Assembly: GCF_001050035.1 (NCBI RefSeq)
Contig: NZ_CVTA01000065.1
Span: 1 to 64,000 of the forward strand
From: Mycolicibacterium komanii
Lineage (GTDB): Bacteria > Actinomycetota > Actinomycetes > Mycobacteriales > Mycobacteriaceae
Direction of reading: 5' to 3'
Length of the DNA: 64,000 bases
Shown: piece after piece, positions 54,262 through 63,035 of the stretch
Layout of the letters: every line of letters starts with the position of its first letter
Numbering within the stretch: position 1 is the first letter of the stretch
Notes under the pieces: model-generated
Told to the model about the DNA's origin: nothing
Seen by the model: the letters and a program-made list of their open reading frames with translations, nothing else
Database searches by the model: none
Position numbers and translations under genes: made by a program

Positions 54262-55451
54262 CGCAGACGACCGAGCCGCCGGTGCGCTACGAATACGACC
54301 GCATTCCCTATCTCGTTGCCTTCCAGAACAACTCGGGTGTTCGCGACACCTACGGCGGGGTCGCCGAGCTCGTCGTGATGGAGAGCTACCTGCTGCGACC
54401 GAAGAACAGACCCTCGGATACCGTGCTGGTGTTCATGCACCCAATCGGCGGCGGTGCGTACCTGCCGATGATCAACGCGCTGGCCCGCGCCGGCCATCAC
54501 GTCATCTACTGCAACAGCAGATTCCGCGGGACGGACGTGGCGCTGTTGATGGAGAAGGTCGTCGAGGACCTTGGCGAGTGCATCAAAGACGCCAAGAACC
54601 GGCTGGGCTACTCGAAGGTGGTGCTCGCCGGGTGGAGCGGCGGCGGTTCGCTGTCGGTGTTCTACCAGCAGCAAGCCCAGAACCCGACGATCACCGCCAG
54701 CCCGTCGGGCGACGGCCCGGACCTGACCAAGCTCGACCTGATTCCCGCCGACGGGATCATGCTGCTCGCGGCGCACGTCAGCCGCCACGGCACGCTCACC
54801 GAGTGGCTGGACGCCTCGATCCTCGACGAATCCGACCCGTCCAAGCGCGATCCCGAGCTTGACCTGTACAACCCGGACAACCCCAACCAGCCGCCGTACA
54901 CCGAGGAATTCCTCGAGCGCTACCGCGCGGCACAGATCGCCCGCAACCGCCGGATCACGGCATGGGTCAAGGACAAACTGGCGGAGCTGAAGGCCGCCGG
55001 ACGGCCCGAGGACGAGTTCGGTTTCGTCGTGCACGGCACGATGGCCGACCCACGATGGCTGGATCCCTCGGTCGATCCGAACGAACGGGCGCCGCGGATG
55101 ACCTACCTGGGTGATCCTCAGGTGGTGAACAACAGCCCGGTGGGGCTGGCCCGGTTCTGCACGCTGCGCAGCTGGCTGTCGCAGTGGAGCTACGACGACG
55201 CCAACGGCGACGCGGTGAAGTGTGGACCCGACATCGCGGTGCCCACCCTGGTGATCGGCAACCTCGCCGACGACGCCTGCACTCCGAGCCACACCCGCAG
55301 GCTGTACGAGGCGATCGGGCATCCTGACAAGGAGATGTACGAAATCCCCGGCGCCAACCACTACTACTCCGGTCCCGATCAGCGCGAGACGCGCGCCAAG
55401 GCCGTCGCGATCTGCACGGACTGGCTGCACAGGCACGGGTTCTCGCTATGA
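54258..55451 (+). CDS. alpha/beta hydrolase
   Basis: 397 residues, starting at a GTG that overlaps the dioxygenase stop by 4 nt. The nucleophile elbow is GWSGGGS (AGWSGGGSLSVFY, near residue 126), the oxyanion/HG-like region is MHPIGGGAYLP, the acid is probably in GNLADDACTPSH and the His in PGANHYYSGPD. A large lid insertion lies between residues 150 and 280. It may hydrolyse the ring-cleavage product or an ester of the pathway. The substrate is unknown. Confidence 0.88.
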   Translation: MTQTTEPPVRYEYDRIPYLVAFQNNSGVRDTYGGVAELVVMESYLLRPKNRPSDTVLVFMHPIGGGAYLPMINALARAGHHVIYCNSRFRGTDVALLMEKVVEDLGECIKDAKNRLGYSKVVLAGWSGGGSLSVFYQQQAQNPTITASPSGDGPDLTKLDLIPADGIMLLAAHVSRHGTLTEWLDASILDESDPSKRDPELDLYNPDNPNQPPYTEEFLERYRAAQIARNRRITAWVKDKLAELKAAGRPEDEFGFVVHGTMADPRWLDPSVDPNERAPRMTYLGDPQVVNNSPVGLARFCTLRSWLSQWSYDDANGDAVKCGPDIAVPTLVIGNLADDACTPSHTRRLYEAIGHPDKEMYEIPGANHYYSGPDQRETRAKAVAICTDWLHRHGFSL

Positions 55452-56650
55452 CGACCGGTCCGCTGGACGGTATCCGGGTCATCGAGGTCGGCACGCTGAT
55501 CTCCGGCCCGTTCGCGGGTCGGCTGCTCGGCGACATGGGTGCCGAGGTCATCAAGATCGAACCGCCGGGCGCGCCGGATCCGCTGCGCACCTGGGGGCAG
55601 GCCGAGCTCGACGGGCACCACTTCTTCTGGACCGTGCACGCACGCAACAAGAAAGCCGTCACGCTGAACCTGCGGACCGACGGCGGCCGTGCGCTGTTTC
55701 TCGACCTCGTCGAGCGCTCCGACATCATCGTCGAGAACTTCCGGCCGGGCACGCTCGAGAAGTGGAATCTCGGTTACGACGCGCTGCGCGAACGCAATCG
55801 CGGAATCATCCTGGTCCGCGTCTCCGGTTACGGGCAGACCGGTCCCGAGGCGCACAAGGCCGGCTACGCCTCGGTCGCCGAGGCGGCCAGCGGCCTGCGG
55901 CACATGAACGGCTTCCCCGGTGGCCCGCCGCCGCGGCTGGCGCTGTCGCTGGGTGACAGCCTCGCGGGCATGTTCGCCGCGCAGGGCGCGTTGGCGGCGC
56001 TGTACCGGCGCACGGTCACCGGCGAGGGACAGGTCGTCGACGCGGCGCTCACCGAGGCCTGCCTGGCGGTGCAGGAATCCACCATCCCCGACTACGACGT
56101 CGGCGGCGTGGTGCGCGGCCCGTCGGGCACGCGGTTGGAGGGCATCGCACCGTCGAACATCTACCGCAGCGCCGACGGCAGCTGGGTGGTGATCGCGGCC
56201 AACCAGGACACCGTGTTTCGCCGGCTCTGCGGGGCGATGGGCCGCCCGGAGCTGGCCACCGATGATCGGTTCGCCAACCACGTCGCGCGCGGGCGCAACC
56301 AGGACGAACTGGACAAGATCATCGGCGACTGGGCCGCGGAACGCCAGCCCGGTGACATCATCGAAACCCTCAGTGCCGCAGGCGTGATCGCCGGGCCGAT
56401 CAATACGGTCGCCGAGGTCGTCGAGGATCCCCAGCTGCGGGCCCGCGGGATGCTCGTCGAGCACTGGGACGAGCGGGTCGGGCGGCCTGTGCTGGGGCCC
56501 GGGGTCGTGCCGGTGCTCTCGGAGACGCCCGGCACGGTGCGCTATGCGGGGCCGGCCGCACCCGGCCAACACAACGACGAGGTCTATCGCGGCCTGCTCG
56601 GCAGGAGTCCCGCCGAACTCGACGCATTGAGGGCGGAGGGAGTGCTGTGA
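55448..56650 (+). CDS. CaiB/BaiF family (class III) CoA transferase
   Basis: 400 residues: PLDGIRVIEVGTLISGPFAGRLLGDMGAEVIKIEPPG, GHHFFWTVHARNKKAVTLNLRTDGGRALFLDLV and ENFRPGTLEKWNLGYDALRERN are diagnostic. The catalytic Asp is probably in LSLGDSLAGMFAAQGALAALYRR near residue 175. It would move CoA onto the pathway acid from an acyl-CoA donor. 4-nt overlaps (ATGA/GTGA type) on both sides show operon coupling. Confidence 0.94.
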   Translation: MTTGPLDGIRVIEVGTLISGPFAGRLLGDMGAEVIKIEPPGAPDPLRTWGQAELDGHHFFWTVHARNKKAVTLNLRTDGGRALFLDLVERSDIIVENFRPGTLEKWNLGYDALRERNRGIILVRVSGYGQTGPEAHKAGYASVAEAASGLRHMNGFPGGPPPRLALSLGDSLAGMFAAQGALAALYRRTVTGEGQVVDAALTEACLAVQESTIPDYDVGGVVRGPSGTRLEGIAPSNIYRSADGSWVVIAANQDTVFRRLCGAMGRPELATDDRFANHVARGRNQDELDKIIGDWAAERQPGDIIETLSAAGVIAGPINTVAEVVEDPQLRARGMLVEHWDERVGRPVLGPGVVPVLSETPGTVRYAGPAAPGQHNDEVYRGLLGRSPAELDALRAEGVL

Positions 56651-57561
56651 GCCAGCTACCCGAACACGTACGGATTCGCGACGTTTCACTGCGCGACGGC
56701 CTGCAGATCGAGGACCCGATTCCGTTGTCGGCCAAGCTCGAACTGCTCGCCGCGGTCGCCGCCACCGGGGTGCGCGAGATGGAGGCGACGGCGTTCGTCT
56801 CGCCGTCGAAGGTGCCCGCCCTCGCCGACGCCGCCGAATTGGCCGCGCATCTGCAGGAATACCGCGCTTCGCACGGCATCGAGTTCTCCGCGCTGGTGGC
56901 CAGCCCGAACGGCGCCAAACGCGCCATCGCGGCGGGGTTGTCGTCGATCGAGTACGTGGTGTCCGCCGCCGACGGTCACAGCCGAGCCAACGTGGGCCGC
57001 ACGTCGGCGGAGGCGACGGCGCTGATTCCGGAGATCATCGCGATCGCCCACGATAGCGGGGCGACAGTCGAGGTCATCGTCGCGACCACGTGGGACTGCC
57101 CGTTCGACGGGCCCACCCCGCACCAGCGCGTCGTCGACGTGATGACCACCGCGCTGTCGAGCGAGGTCGACCGGTTGGCGATCGCCGACACCATCGGCAC
57201 GACGACCCCGCGGCGGGTGACGGAGACGATCGAGGCACTGCGCCCCCTGATCGGCGAGGTCCCGCTCGGCGCACACTTCCACAACACCCGCGGAGCCGGA
57301 CTGGCCAGCGCGTACGCGGCGGTCGCTGCGGGCATCACCCGGCTGGACGCTTCGGTGGGCGGGCTCGGCGGCTGCCCGTTCGCGCCCGGCGCCAGCGGCA
57401 ACATCGCCACCGAAGACCTCGTATACCTGTTGCGCGACAGTGGAATCGGCGTCGATGTCGACCTGAGTGCCGCGATCGAGGCGGCGGGTACCGCGCAGCG
57501 CCTGGTCGGACACGACCTACCGAGTTCGCTGCTGCGCGCCGGCGACCGAATCCTGAACTGA
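56647..57561 (+). CDS. hydroxymethylglutaryl-CoA lyase-type enzyme
   Basis: 304 residues of the DRE-TIM metallolyase family: IRDVSLRDGLQIEDPIPLSAKLELLAA (metal Asp, catalytic Arg), HFHNTRGAGLASAYAAV (two metal His), and GGLGGCPFAPGASGNIATEDLVYLL with the lid Cys. All active residues of HMG-CoA lyase are present. It would cleave a 3-hydroxy-3-methylacyl-CoA to an acid/acetyl-CoA pair. Together with the CoA transferase and dehydrogenase it suggests breakdown of a branched or aromatic-derived acid. Start GTG overlapping the previous stop. Confidence 0.93.
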   Translation: MSQLPEHVRIRDVSLRDGLQIEDPIPLSAKLELLAAVAATGVREMEATAFVSPSKVPALADAAELAAHLQEYRASHGIEFSALVASPNGAKRAIAAGLSSIEYVVSAADGHSRANVGRTSAEATALIPEIIAIAHDSGATVEVIVATTWDCPFDGPTPHQRVVDVMTTALSSEVDRLAIADTIGTTTPRRVTETIEALRPLIGEVPLGAHFHNTRGAGLASAYAAVAAGITRLDASVGGLGGCPFAPGASGNIATEDLVYLLRDSGIGVDVDLSAAIEAAGTAQRLVGHDLPSSLLRAGDRILN

Positions 57562-57567
57562 GCCGAC

Positions 57568-58188
57568 GTGCCCACCGGACCGTCGACCACCCTGAGCGCC
57601 AAGGGCCGCCAAACCCGCGAGGCCATCGAGCAGGCCGCGCGGAAACTTTTCGCCGAACGCGGTTTTCACGGTACGACGCTCGGCGACATCACCTCGGCGG
57701 CGGGTAAGTCGCCGGCGGCGTTCTACCGCTACTTCGCCGACAAGGAAGATCTGCTTGCGGTGCTCGCGCAGTCGTTCCTCCGCGAGGTGGTGGCGCCCTC
57801 CGGCGGGGCTCTCGACCTGCCGGAATCACCCGATGACGACGCGTTCTTCCGCTCTGTGGTCACCGGCTACTGGAACATGTTCAAACAGAACATCGGCATC
57901 ATGATCGCGGTCGCGCAGCTGGCCGCGACACAACCCCGATTCGCCGCGGTACAGAACGAGTTTCGCCGGTTTGGGATGGAGATCGTGGCCGCCTCGGTGC
58001 GCCGGGCGCAGGAGCAGGGCTACGGCGCCGAGCTCAATCCCGAGCACACCGCGGCGGCCATCGCGCTGCTGTTCGAGAACTTCACCACCGTCTTCGTCGG
58101 AACATCGGGCCTCGGTGTCGAGCTGACCGACGAGGATGCGATCGTGACGCTGTCGAGGATCTGGAAGAAGACGCTGTACGGGTTCTGA
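57568..58188 (+). CDS. TetR family transcriptional regulator
   Basis: 206 residues starting at GTG 6 nt after the lyase gene. HTH: EQAARKLFAERGFHGTTLGDITSAAGKSPAAFYRYFADKEDLLAVL. The C-terminal helical domain (VTGYWNMFKQNIGIMIAVAQLAATQPRF) should bind the inducer, probably an acyl-CoA. Being inside the operon, it likely represses it through the palindrome at 53107-53126 (inference). Confidence 0.92.
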   Translation: MPTGPSTTLSAKGRQTREAIEQAARKLFAERGFHGTTLGDITSAAGKSPAAFYRYFADKEDLLAVLAQSFLREVVAPSGGALDLPESPDDDAFFRSVVTGYWNMFKQNIGIMIAVAQLAATQPRFAAVQNEFRRFGMEIVAASVRRAQEQGYGAELNPEHTAAAIALLFENFTTVFVGTSGLGVELTDEDAIVTLSRIWKKTLYGF

Positions 58189-58208
58189 ACCCCGGAAAGG
58201 AAATCAAC

Positions 58209-59447
58209 GTGGATTTCGCCCTGCCCGACCATCTGCCCGGGCTTCTCGCGGAGATGGACGCTTTCATCGAAGCCGAGATCAAACCGCTGGAACGCGAGAA
58301 CATCCAGTACTTCGACAAGCGTCGCGAACACGCCCGCACGGACTGGGACAACGACGGCATCCCCCGCCGCGAGTGGGAGGACCTGCTCGACGAGATGCGC
58401 AGGCGCGCCGACGCGGCGGGCTGGCTGCGCTACGGGTTGCCGTCGCGGTTCGGCGGGCGCGACGGCAGCAACATCGACATGGCGGTGATCCGCGAACACC
58501 TCGCGCACAAGGGTCTCGGGCTGCACAACGACCTGCAGAACGAGTCGTCGATCGTCGGGAACTTTCCCCAGGTCATCATGATGGACCGATTCGGCACCGA
58601 CGCGCAGAAAGCCGAGTGGACCGAGGCGTTGATCACCGGGAAACGGTCGATGGCCTTCGGGCTCACCGAACCCGGCCACGGCTCGGACGCCACGTGGATG
58701 GAGACCACCGCGGTGCGCGACGGCGACGACTGGGTCATCAACGGCGCCAAGCGGTTCAACACCGGTGTGCACCGCGCCACCCACGATCTGGTGTTCGCCC
58801 GTACCTCGGGTGACCCGGGCCAGGCCCGCGGCATCACCGCGTTCCTGGTGCCCACCGACGCGCCCGGATTCACCGTCCCGTACTACTGGTGGTCGTTCAA
58901 CATGCCCACCGACCACGGCGAGGTGGAGTTGAAGGACGTCCGGGTGCCCGACGACGCGGTGCTCGGTGAGGTCGATCGCGGCCTGGAGGTGGGGCAGACG
59001 TTCCTGCACGAGAACAGGATTCGTCAGGCCGCGAGCAGCCTCGGCGCCGGGCAGTACTGCATCGACCGCGCCGTCCAGTACGCAGGAGAGCGCAAGGTAT
59101 TCGGAAAACCGTTGGCGGTGAACCAGGCCGTGCAGTGGCCGCTGGTCGAATTGCAGACCGAGGCCCAGATGGTGCGCCTGCTGGTGTATTACGCGGCAAC
59201 GGAATTGGACCGCAACCACCACATGGAGGTGTCGGACAAGGTGTCGATGGCCAACTACCGGGCCAACCGACTGGTGTGTGAGGCCGCCGACCGCGCGATG
59301 CAGGTGTTCGGCGGCGTCGGTTACAGCAGGCACGAACCGTTCGAGCACATCTACCGGCACCATCGCCGCTACCGGATCACCGAAGGCGCCGAGGAGATCC
59401 AGATCCGGCGGGTCGCGCAGCGGCTGTTCGGGTTCGGCAAGCGTTGA
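58209..59447 (+). CDS. acyl-CoA dehydrogenase-family protein (LvaC/ACAD11-like)
   Basis: 412 residues; GTG start with a GGAAAGGAAA ribosome binding site. Motifs: AFGLTEPGHGSDATWMETTAVRDGDDW, INGAKRFNTGVHRATHDLVFART, FGGVGYSRHEPFEHIYRHHRRYRITEGAEEIQIRRVAQRLFG. It is followed by an APH-fold kinase and a DUF6285 protein, the same trio as LvaC, LvaA and LvaB in levulinate breakdown of Pseudomonas putida and related to the fused ACAD10/11 of animals. In those, a 4-hydroxyacyl-CoA is phosphorylated and the dehydrogenase-fold enzyme eliminates phosphate. I infer the same role here. Confidence 0.92.
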   Translation: MDFALPDHLPGLLAEMDAFIEAEIKPLERENIQYFDKRREHARTDWDNDGIPRREWEDLLDEMRRRADAAGWLRYGLPSRFGGRDGSNIDMAVIREHLAHKGLGLHNDLQNESSIVGNFPQVIMMDRFGTDAQKAEWTEALITGKRSMAFGLTEPGHGSDATWMETTAVRDGDDWVINGAKRFNTGVHRATHDLVFARTSGDPGQARGITAFLVPTDAPGFTVPYYWWSFNMPTDHGEVELKDVRVPDDAVLGEVDRGLEVGQTFLHENRIRQAASSLGAGQYCIDRAVQYAGERKVFGKPLAVNQAVQWPLVELQTEAQMVRLLVYYAATELDRNHHMEVSDKVSMANYRANRLVCEAADRAMQVFGGVGYSRHEPFEHIYRHHRRYRITEGAEEIQIRRVAQRLFGFGKR

Positions 59448-60415
59448 ACCGCGAACTCGCCGAAGCCCTCGCCACCGTCCTCGGCCCGGTGCTCGGCGAG
59501 GGCGTCGCCGTCGAGAACCTTCATACGCTGACCGGCGGGGCGAGCCGCACGACGTGGGCGTTCGATGCGGTCTTCGACGACCGTCGTGCCCTGATCCTGC
59601 GCACCGGCCCGCCCGACGACGTCCACGCCAGCATGGAACTGGAAGCGGCCGTTCAGCAGCGGGCGGCCGCTGCGGGAGCACCGGTGCCGCACATCCTGGC
59701 CGCCGACAACTCCCCTGCGGCGCTGGGCAATCCGTACCTGATCTGCGACGCGATCGGCGGCGAGACCATCGTGCGACGGATCTATCGCTCGCTCGACGAC
59801 GCCGGGCGCGAACGGTTGCTGCACCAGTGCGCACAGGCGCTGGCCGCCATCCACCGTGCGGACCATCGGGGCATCGACGTGCCGCCGTCGGACCAGCTCT
59901 CCGAGTGGCGCGCGCGGCTCGACGAAATGGGCGACACCACAGCGACATTCGAATGGGCGTTCCGTTGGCTCGACGCCAATCGACCACCGCCGTCACCGCA
60001 AGTGCTGGTGCACGGCGACTTCCGAATGGGCAATCTGATCGTCGACGACACCGGGCTGGCGGCCGTGCTGGACTGGGAACTCGTGCACATCGGCGAGGTC
60101 TACGAGGATCTGGCCTGGTTCTGCATCCGGGCATGGCGGTTCGGCGCCCCCGAACATCACGGCGCCGGCGGCCTGGGCAGCGTCGAGGATTTCCTCTCGG
60201 CCTACGAGTCGGCGGCGGGTATGACGCTGGACCGCGCGGCGTTCCGGTGGTGGCTGACGGTGGCCACTCTGCGGTGGGGGGTCATCTGCCGATATCAGGC
60301 CGAGCGTCATCTGTCGGGCCAGATGGAGTCGGTCGAGCTGGCCGCGATCGGGCGGCGCGTCAGCGAAACCGAATGGGACGTGCTGGATCTGCTCGAAGGA
60401 GGAGGACCGCGATGA
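59444..60415 (+). CDS. APH-fold kinase (LvaA-like, 4-hydroxyacyl-CoA phosphorylation)
   Basis: 323 residues, TTG start overlapping the dehydrogenase stop (TTGA). Kinase motifs of the aminoglycoside-phosphotransferase fold: LHTLTGGASRTTWAFDAVF and ALILRTGPP (ATP side), VLVHGDFRMGNLIVD (catalytic Asp and Asn), VLDWELVHIGEVYEDLAWF (metal Asp). Antibiotic resistance is unlikely given the context. With the adjacent genes it matches the kinase that phosphorylates 4-hydroxyacyl-CoA. The substrate chain length is unknown. Confidence 0.9.
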   Translation: MNRELAEALATVLGPVLGEGVAVENLHTLTGGASRTTWAFDAVFDDRRALILRTGPPDDVHASMELEAAVQQRAAAAGAPVPHILAADNSPAALGNPYLICDAIGGETIVRRIYRSLDDAGRERLLHQCAQALAAIHRADHRGIDVPPSDQLSEWRARLDEMGDTTATFEWAFRWLDANRPPPSPQVLVHGDFRMGNLIVDDTGLAAVLDWELVHIGEVYEDLAWFCIRAWRFGAPEHHGAGGLGSVEDFLSAYESAAGMTLDRAAFRWWLTVATLRWGVICRYQAERHLSGQMESVELAAIGRRVSETEWDVLDLLEGGGPR

Positions 60416-60762
60416 GTTGGCTCTACGGGCGCCCCACCGCTGCGGAACTCGTCGCCGCCGTCGCCGGCTTCCTCGAGAAGGACGTTCGTGAGGCCACCGG
60501 TCCCGACGGCCGAGGCGACGCAGGCCAGGTCAATTTCCACGCCCGCGTCGCGGCCAACGTGTTGCGCATCGTCGAACGCGAACTGCTCGACACCTCGGCC
60601 GGCCAGGTCGTCGATGCGCTACGCGGAATCGGTTACGCCGACGAACCGCAACTGGCGGCGGCGATCCGCTCGGGCGACCTCGACGGCCGCGCCGCCGAGG
60701 TCCTCCCCGCGCTGCGGACGCTCGTGCGGCACCGCCTCGACGTCAACCACCCCGGCTACTGA
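60412..60762 (+). CDS. DUF6285 (LvaB-like) protein
   Basis: 116 residues: GRPTAAELVAAVAGFLEKDVRE, FHARVAANVLRIVERELLD, RTLVRHRLDVNHPGY. All-helical small protein found next to APH-type kinases of this kind; LvaB of the levulinate pathway is needed together with LvaA for kinase activity. ATG overlaps the kinase stop by 4 nt, which supports a complex made in equal amounts. Last gene of the operon. Confidence 0.88.
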   Translation: MSWLYGRPTAAELVAAVAGFLEKDVREATGPDGRGDAGQVNFHARVAANVLRIVERELLDTSAGQVVDALRGIGYADEPQLAAAIRSGDLDGRAAEVLPALRTLVRHRLDVNHPGY

Positions 60763-60767
60763 CGCGA

Positions 60768-60812
60768 CTTGTGCACATCGACGAGCGGTAAGCGCTCGCA
60801 ATTGTGCACAAA
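60768..60812. terminator. hairpin at the end of the catabolic operon
   Basis: CTTGTGCACATCGACGAGCG and its imperfect complement CGCTCGCAATTGTGCACAA lie around a short loop between convergent genes (stops at 60762 and 60817). No T-run. Likely a bidirectional terminator. Shares TGTGCACAA and CGAGCG elements with 51396-51457. Confidence 0.6.
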
Positions 60813-60816
60813 TCGC

Positions 60817-61443
60817 TCAGGGACGGCGGATTCGGGCGAGCCACGCCGGTTCGTCGACCAGCGAACCCGCCGCCAGTCCGATGGCGTCGGCCTGCGACGG
60901 CTGGACCACGCCGCGGTAGGTGGTCTCCTCCAGCGACTCCAGCACCCAGCCGTCGCCGAACGCGCCGCGAATGTCGGATTCGCTGACCTGCGGGCCGAAT
61001 CCGCGGCCGCGGTCGGACAGGGCCAGCACATGAACGAGCCCGCCAGGGCGGCACGCCGCGTGCAGGCTGCGCACGTACTTGGCGCGGTCGGTCGCATCGA
61101 AGATGTGGAACAGCGCACTGTCGACGATCGTGTCGTAGACGCCGTTGCCGAGGTCCATCGCATCGGCGACCTCGAACCGCGCCTCGACGCCTTTGGCCTC
61201 GGCGTTCCTGCGCGCGTGTTCGACCCCCGACGGCGCGTAGTCCACGCCGAGCACGTCGTATCCGAGCCTGGTGAGCAGGATCGTGTGCTCGCCGGCGCCG
61301 CAGCCGACGTCGAGGACCTTGCCGCGGATCAGGCCCGCACGTTCGAGGTCGACGACGGCCTTCTGAGGCTCGCCGATCACCCACGGCGCGGTTCCGCTCT
61401 TGTAGGCATCGTCGAATAGCGAGAGAGTAGGTGTCACATCCAT
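60817..61443 (-). CDS. class I SAM-dependent methyltransferase
   Basis: 208 residues: VLDVGCGAGEHTILLTRLGYDVLGVDYAPSGVEHARRNAEAKGVEARFEVADAMD holds motifs I-II and DTIVDSALFHIFDATDR motif IV. The order and the DSALFH text resemble small-molecule (thiol, halide or tellurite-type) methyltransferases of mycobacteria. No signal. Substrate unknown. It diverges from the SnoaL-like gene at 61492. Confidence 0.9.
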   Translation of the reverse strand: MDVTPTLSLFDDAYKSGTAPWVIGEPQKAVVDLERAGLIRGKVLDVGCGAGEHTILLTRLGYDVLGVDYAPSGVEHARRNAEAKGVEARFEVADAMDLGNGVYDTIVDSALFHIFDATDRAKYVRSLHAACRPGGLVHVLALSDRGRGFGPQVSESDIRGAFGDGWVLESLEETTYRGVVQPSQADAIGLAAGSLVDEPAWLARIRRP

Positions 61444-61491
61444 GCCGCACAGTGTTCAACCTCAACCGACGTTGAGGTCAAGGAGGATTAC

Positions 61492-61884
61492 GTGACCGTT
61501 GCCGACGACACCGTCACCGACGTGGCGGATCGCCTCTTCCGGGCGATCGAGTCCGGCGACCGCGACGAGATCTCGCGCCTGTTCAACGACGACATCGTGG
61601 TTTGGAAGGTGGCCGACCGCGACCGCGACAAAGACCGCGCGCTCCGGGTGCTGCACTGGTTCATCGACACCACGTCAGCGCGCCGATACGAGGTCATCGA
61701 CCGCCAACTGTTCGACGGCGGTCTGGTTCAGCAGCACATCCTGCACGCCACCGGGCACAACGGCGGCGTGATCGCGATGCGCGTCGGCATCATCATCAGA
61801 ATCGGCGCCGATGGGCTCATCAGCCGCATCGACGAGTACTTCGATCCGGCGGAGATGGCACCGTTGCTGGAACCCGCACAGTGA
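61492..61884 (+). CDS. SnoaL-like (NTF2-fold) protein
   Basis: 130 residues, GTG start with a near-perfect AAGGAGG ribosome binding site 6 nt upstream. NTF2-fold pattern: VTDVADRLFRAIESGDRDEISRLFNDDIVVWKV, then RVLHWFIDTTSARRYEVIDRQLFDGGLVQQHILHATGHNGG and ISRIDEYFDPAEMAPLLE. Such proteins are small hydrolases, isomerases or binding proteins. The YceI gene follows on the same strand. Confidence 0.88.
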   Translation: MTVADDTVTDVADRLFRAIESGDRDEISRLFNDDIVVWKVADRDRDKDRALRVLHWFIDTTSARRYEVIDRQLFDGGLVQQHILHATGHNGGVIAMRVGIIIRIGADGLISRIDEYFDPAEMAPLLEPAQ

Positions 61885-61918
61885 CCTGTCCTCGAGCCCG
61901 ACCCCTCAAGGAGACGAC

Positions 61919-62452
61919 ATGGCAAGTCTGAGCGAGCTTTTCAGCGACCCCGCCTCGGCGGGCACGTGGACGCTGGACCCGTCGCAATCGACGATCGTCG
62001 TGCGGAGCAAGTCGATGTGGGGCCTCGTGCCCGTCAAGGGCAGGTTCACCGAATTCAGCGGCGACGGCCAACTGTCCGCGCCGCAAACGGTTTCCGGCCA
62101 CGTCGACATCAAGGCGGCGTCGCTGCGCACCGGTATCCGCAAACGCGACGAACACCTGCACTCCGCCGATTTCTTTGAGGCCGAGCGGTTCCCGGAGATC
62201 AGCGTGCTCGTCGCCGGAGCCGACGCCATCGACGGCGACACCATCGACCTACGCGCCGAGCTGACCATCAAGGGCACGACGAAACCGCTGACGCTGCGCA
62301 CCAAGGTCGCACCGGTCGGCGACGGCGGGATGCGGCTGACCACCGAAGCCACCGTCAACCGGCAGGACTTCGGAGTCGACGGCAACATGGTCGGCATGAT
62401 CGGCGACAAGGCCACGATCTCCGGCGACTTGGTGTTCCGGCACACGCGCTAG
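61919..62452 (+). CDS. YceI family protein
   Basis: 177 residues from the ATG with AAGGAGACGAC before it; the longer upstream frame overlaps the SnoaL gene and is dropped. YceI motifs: TWTLDPSQSTIVVRSKSMWGLVPVKGRFTEFSGDGQL, ASLRTGIRKRDEHLHSADFFEAERFPEISV, TTEATVNRQDFGVDG. It forms a lipocalin-like barrel that binds a polyprenoid or similar lipid. No signal peptide, so it is cytosolic, unlike the E. coli protein. Confidence 0.9.
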   Translation: MASLSELFSDPASAGTWTLDPSQSTIVVRSKSMWGLVPVKGRFTEFSGDGQLSAPQTVSGHVDIKAASLRTGIRKRDEHLHSADFFEAERFPEISVLVAGADAIDGDTIDLRAELTIKGTTKPLTLRTKVAPVGDGGMRLTTEATVNRQDFGVDGNMVGMIGDKATISGDLVFRHTR

Positions 62453-62467
62453 CCGTACGATCACCGC

Positions 62468-62869
62468 ATGGCCGACTCATCGCGTCCACTGCGGGTCCTC
62501 GTCTACAGCGACAACCCCAGGACCCGGGAAGAGGTGCAACTCGCGCTCGGTAAGCGGGTGCATCCGGAGTTGCCGGAACTGACCTACGTCGAGGTGGCGA
62601 CCGGACCCATGGTCATCCGCCAGATGGACGAGGGCGGGTTCGATCTGGTGATCCTCGACGGCGAGGCCGCCCCGACCGGCGGGATGGGAATCGCCAAGCA
62701 GCTCAAGGACGAGATCGCCGATTGTCCGCCGATCCTGGTGCTCACGGGCCGGCCCGATGACGCTTGGCTGGCCCGCTGGTCGCGCGCCGAAGCCGCGGTC
62801 CCCCACCCGATCGATCCGATCCGGCTGGGCGACGCCGTGGCCTCGCTGCTACGCACCCTGGTGCAATAG
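62468..62869 (+). CDS. atypical response-regulator receiver protein (Rv3143-like)
   Basis: 133 residues, a single receiver domain with no output domain. Phospho-acceptor Asp64 (LVILDGEAAP), acidic Asp15 (VYSDNPRTRE) and Thr93 (VLTGRP) are present. The conserved Lys is replaced by His113 (VPHPID), so phosphotransfer signalling may be altered. It lies directly before the nuo operon, as Rv3143 does in M. tuberculosis, and may modulate respiratory gene function. Confidence 0.88.
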   Translation: MADSSRPLRVLVYSDNPRTREEVQLALGKRVHPELPELTYVEVATGPMVIRQMDEGGFDLVILDGEAAPTGGMGIAKQLKDEIADCPPILVLTGRPDDAWLARWSRAEAAVPHPIDPIRLGDAVASLLRTLVQ

Positions 62870-63035
62870 CCGGAAAACACGTAAACAGCTGTCGCACTTG
62901 CCTATTGGAGGCATGACGACATAGCCACGCGTTGCTAATAGCGATACTAACCAAAAGGTGTGGCGCGCATCCCAAAGGGCGCTAGGGTGTGGGTAAGCTC
63001 ACATCGAACAGCCCACGAGGGAGCGTTTGCTCGGT
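62870..63035 (+). promoter_or_regulatory. region upstream of nuoA
   Basis: About 166 bp without a gene before the nuo operon. It is AT-richer than its surroundings around 62925-62955 (GCTAATAGCGATACTAACC), where a GATACT or TAATAG could serve as a -10 box. A GAGGGAG ribosome binding site is at 63017-63023. No other structure recognised. Confidence 0.4.

Noticed and set aside
58020..60134. 704-codon minus-strand frame
   Set aside because: Antisense to the acyl-CoA dehydrogenase and kinase genes, which have full motif sets; shadow caused by codon bias.
59444..60415. Aminoglycoside resistance gene
   Set aside because: APH fold but in an acyl-CoA operon with DUF6285; the metabolic kinase reading fits better.
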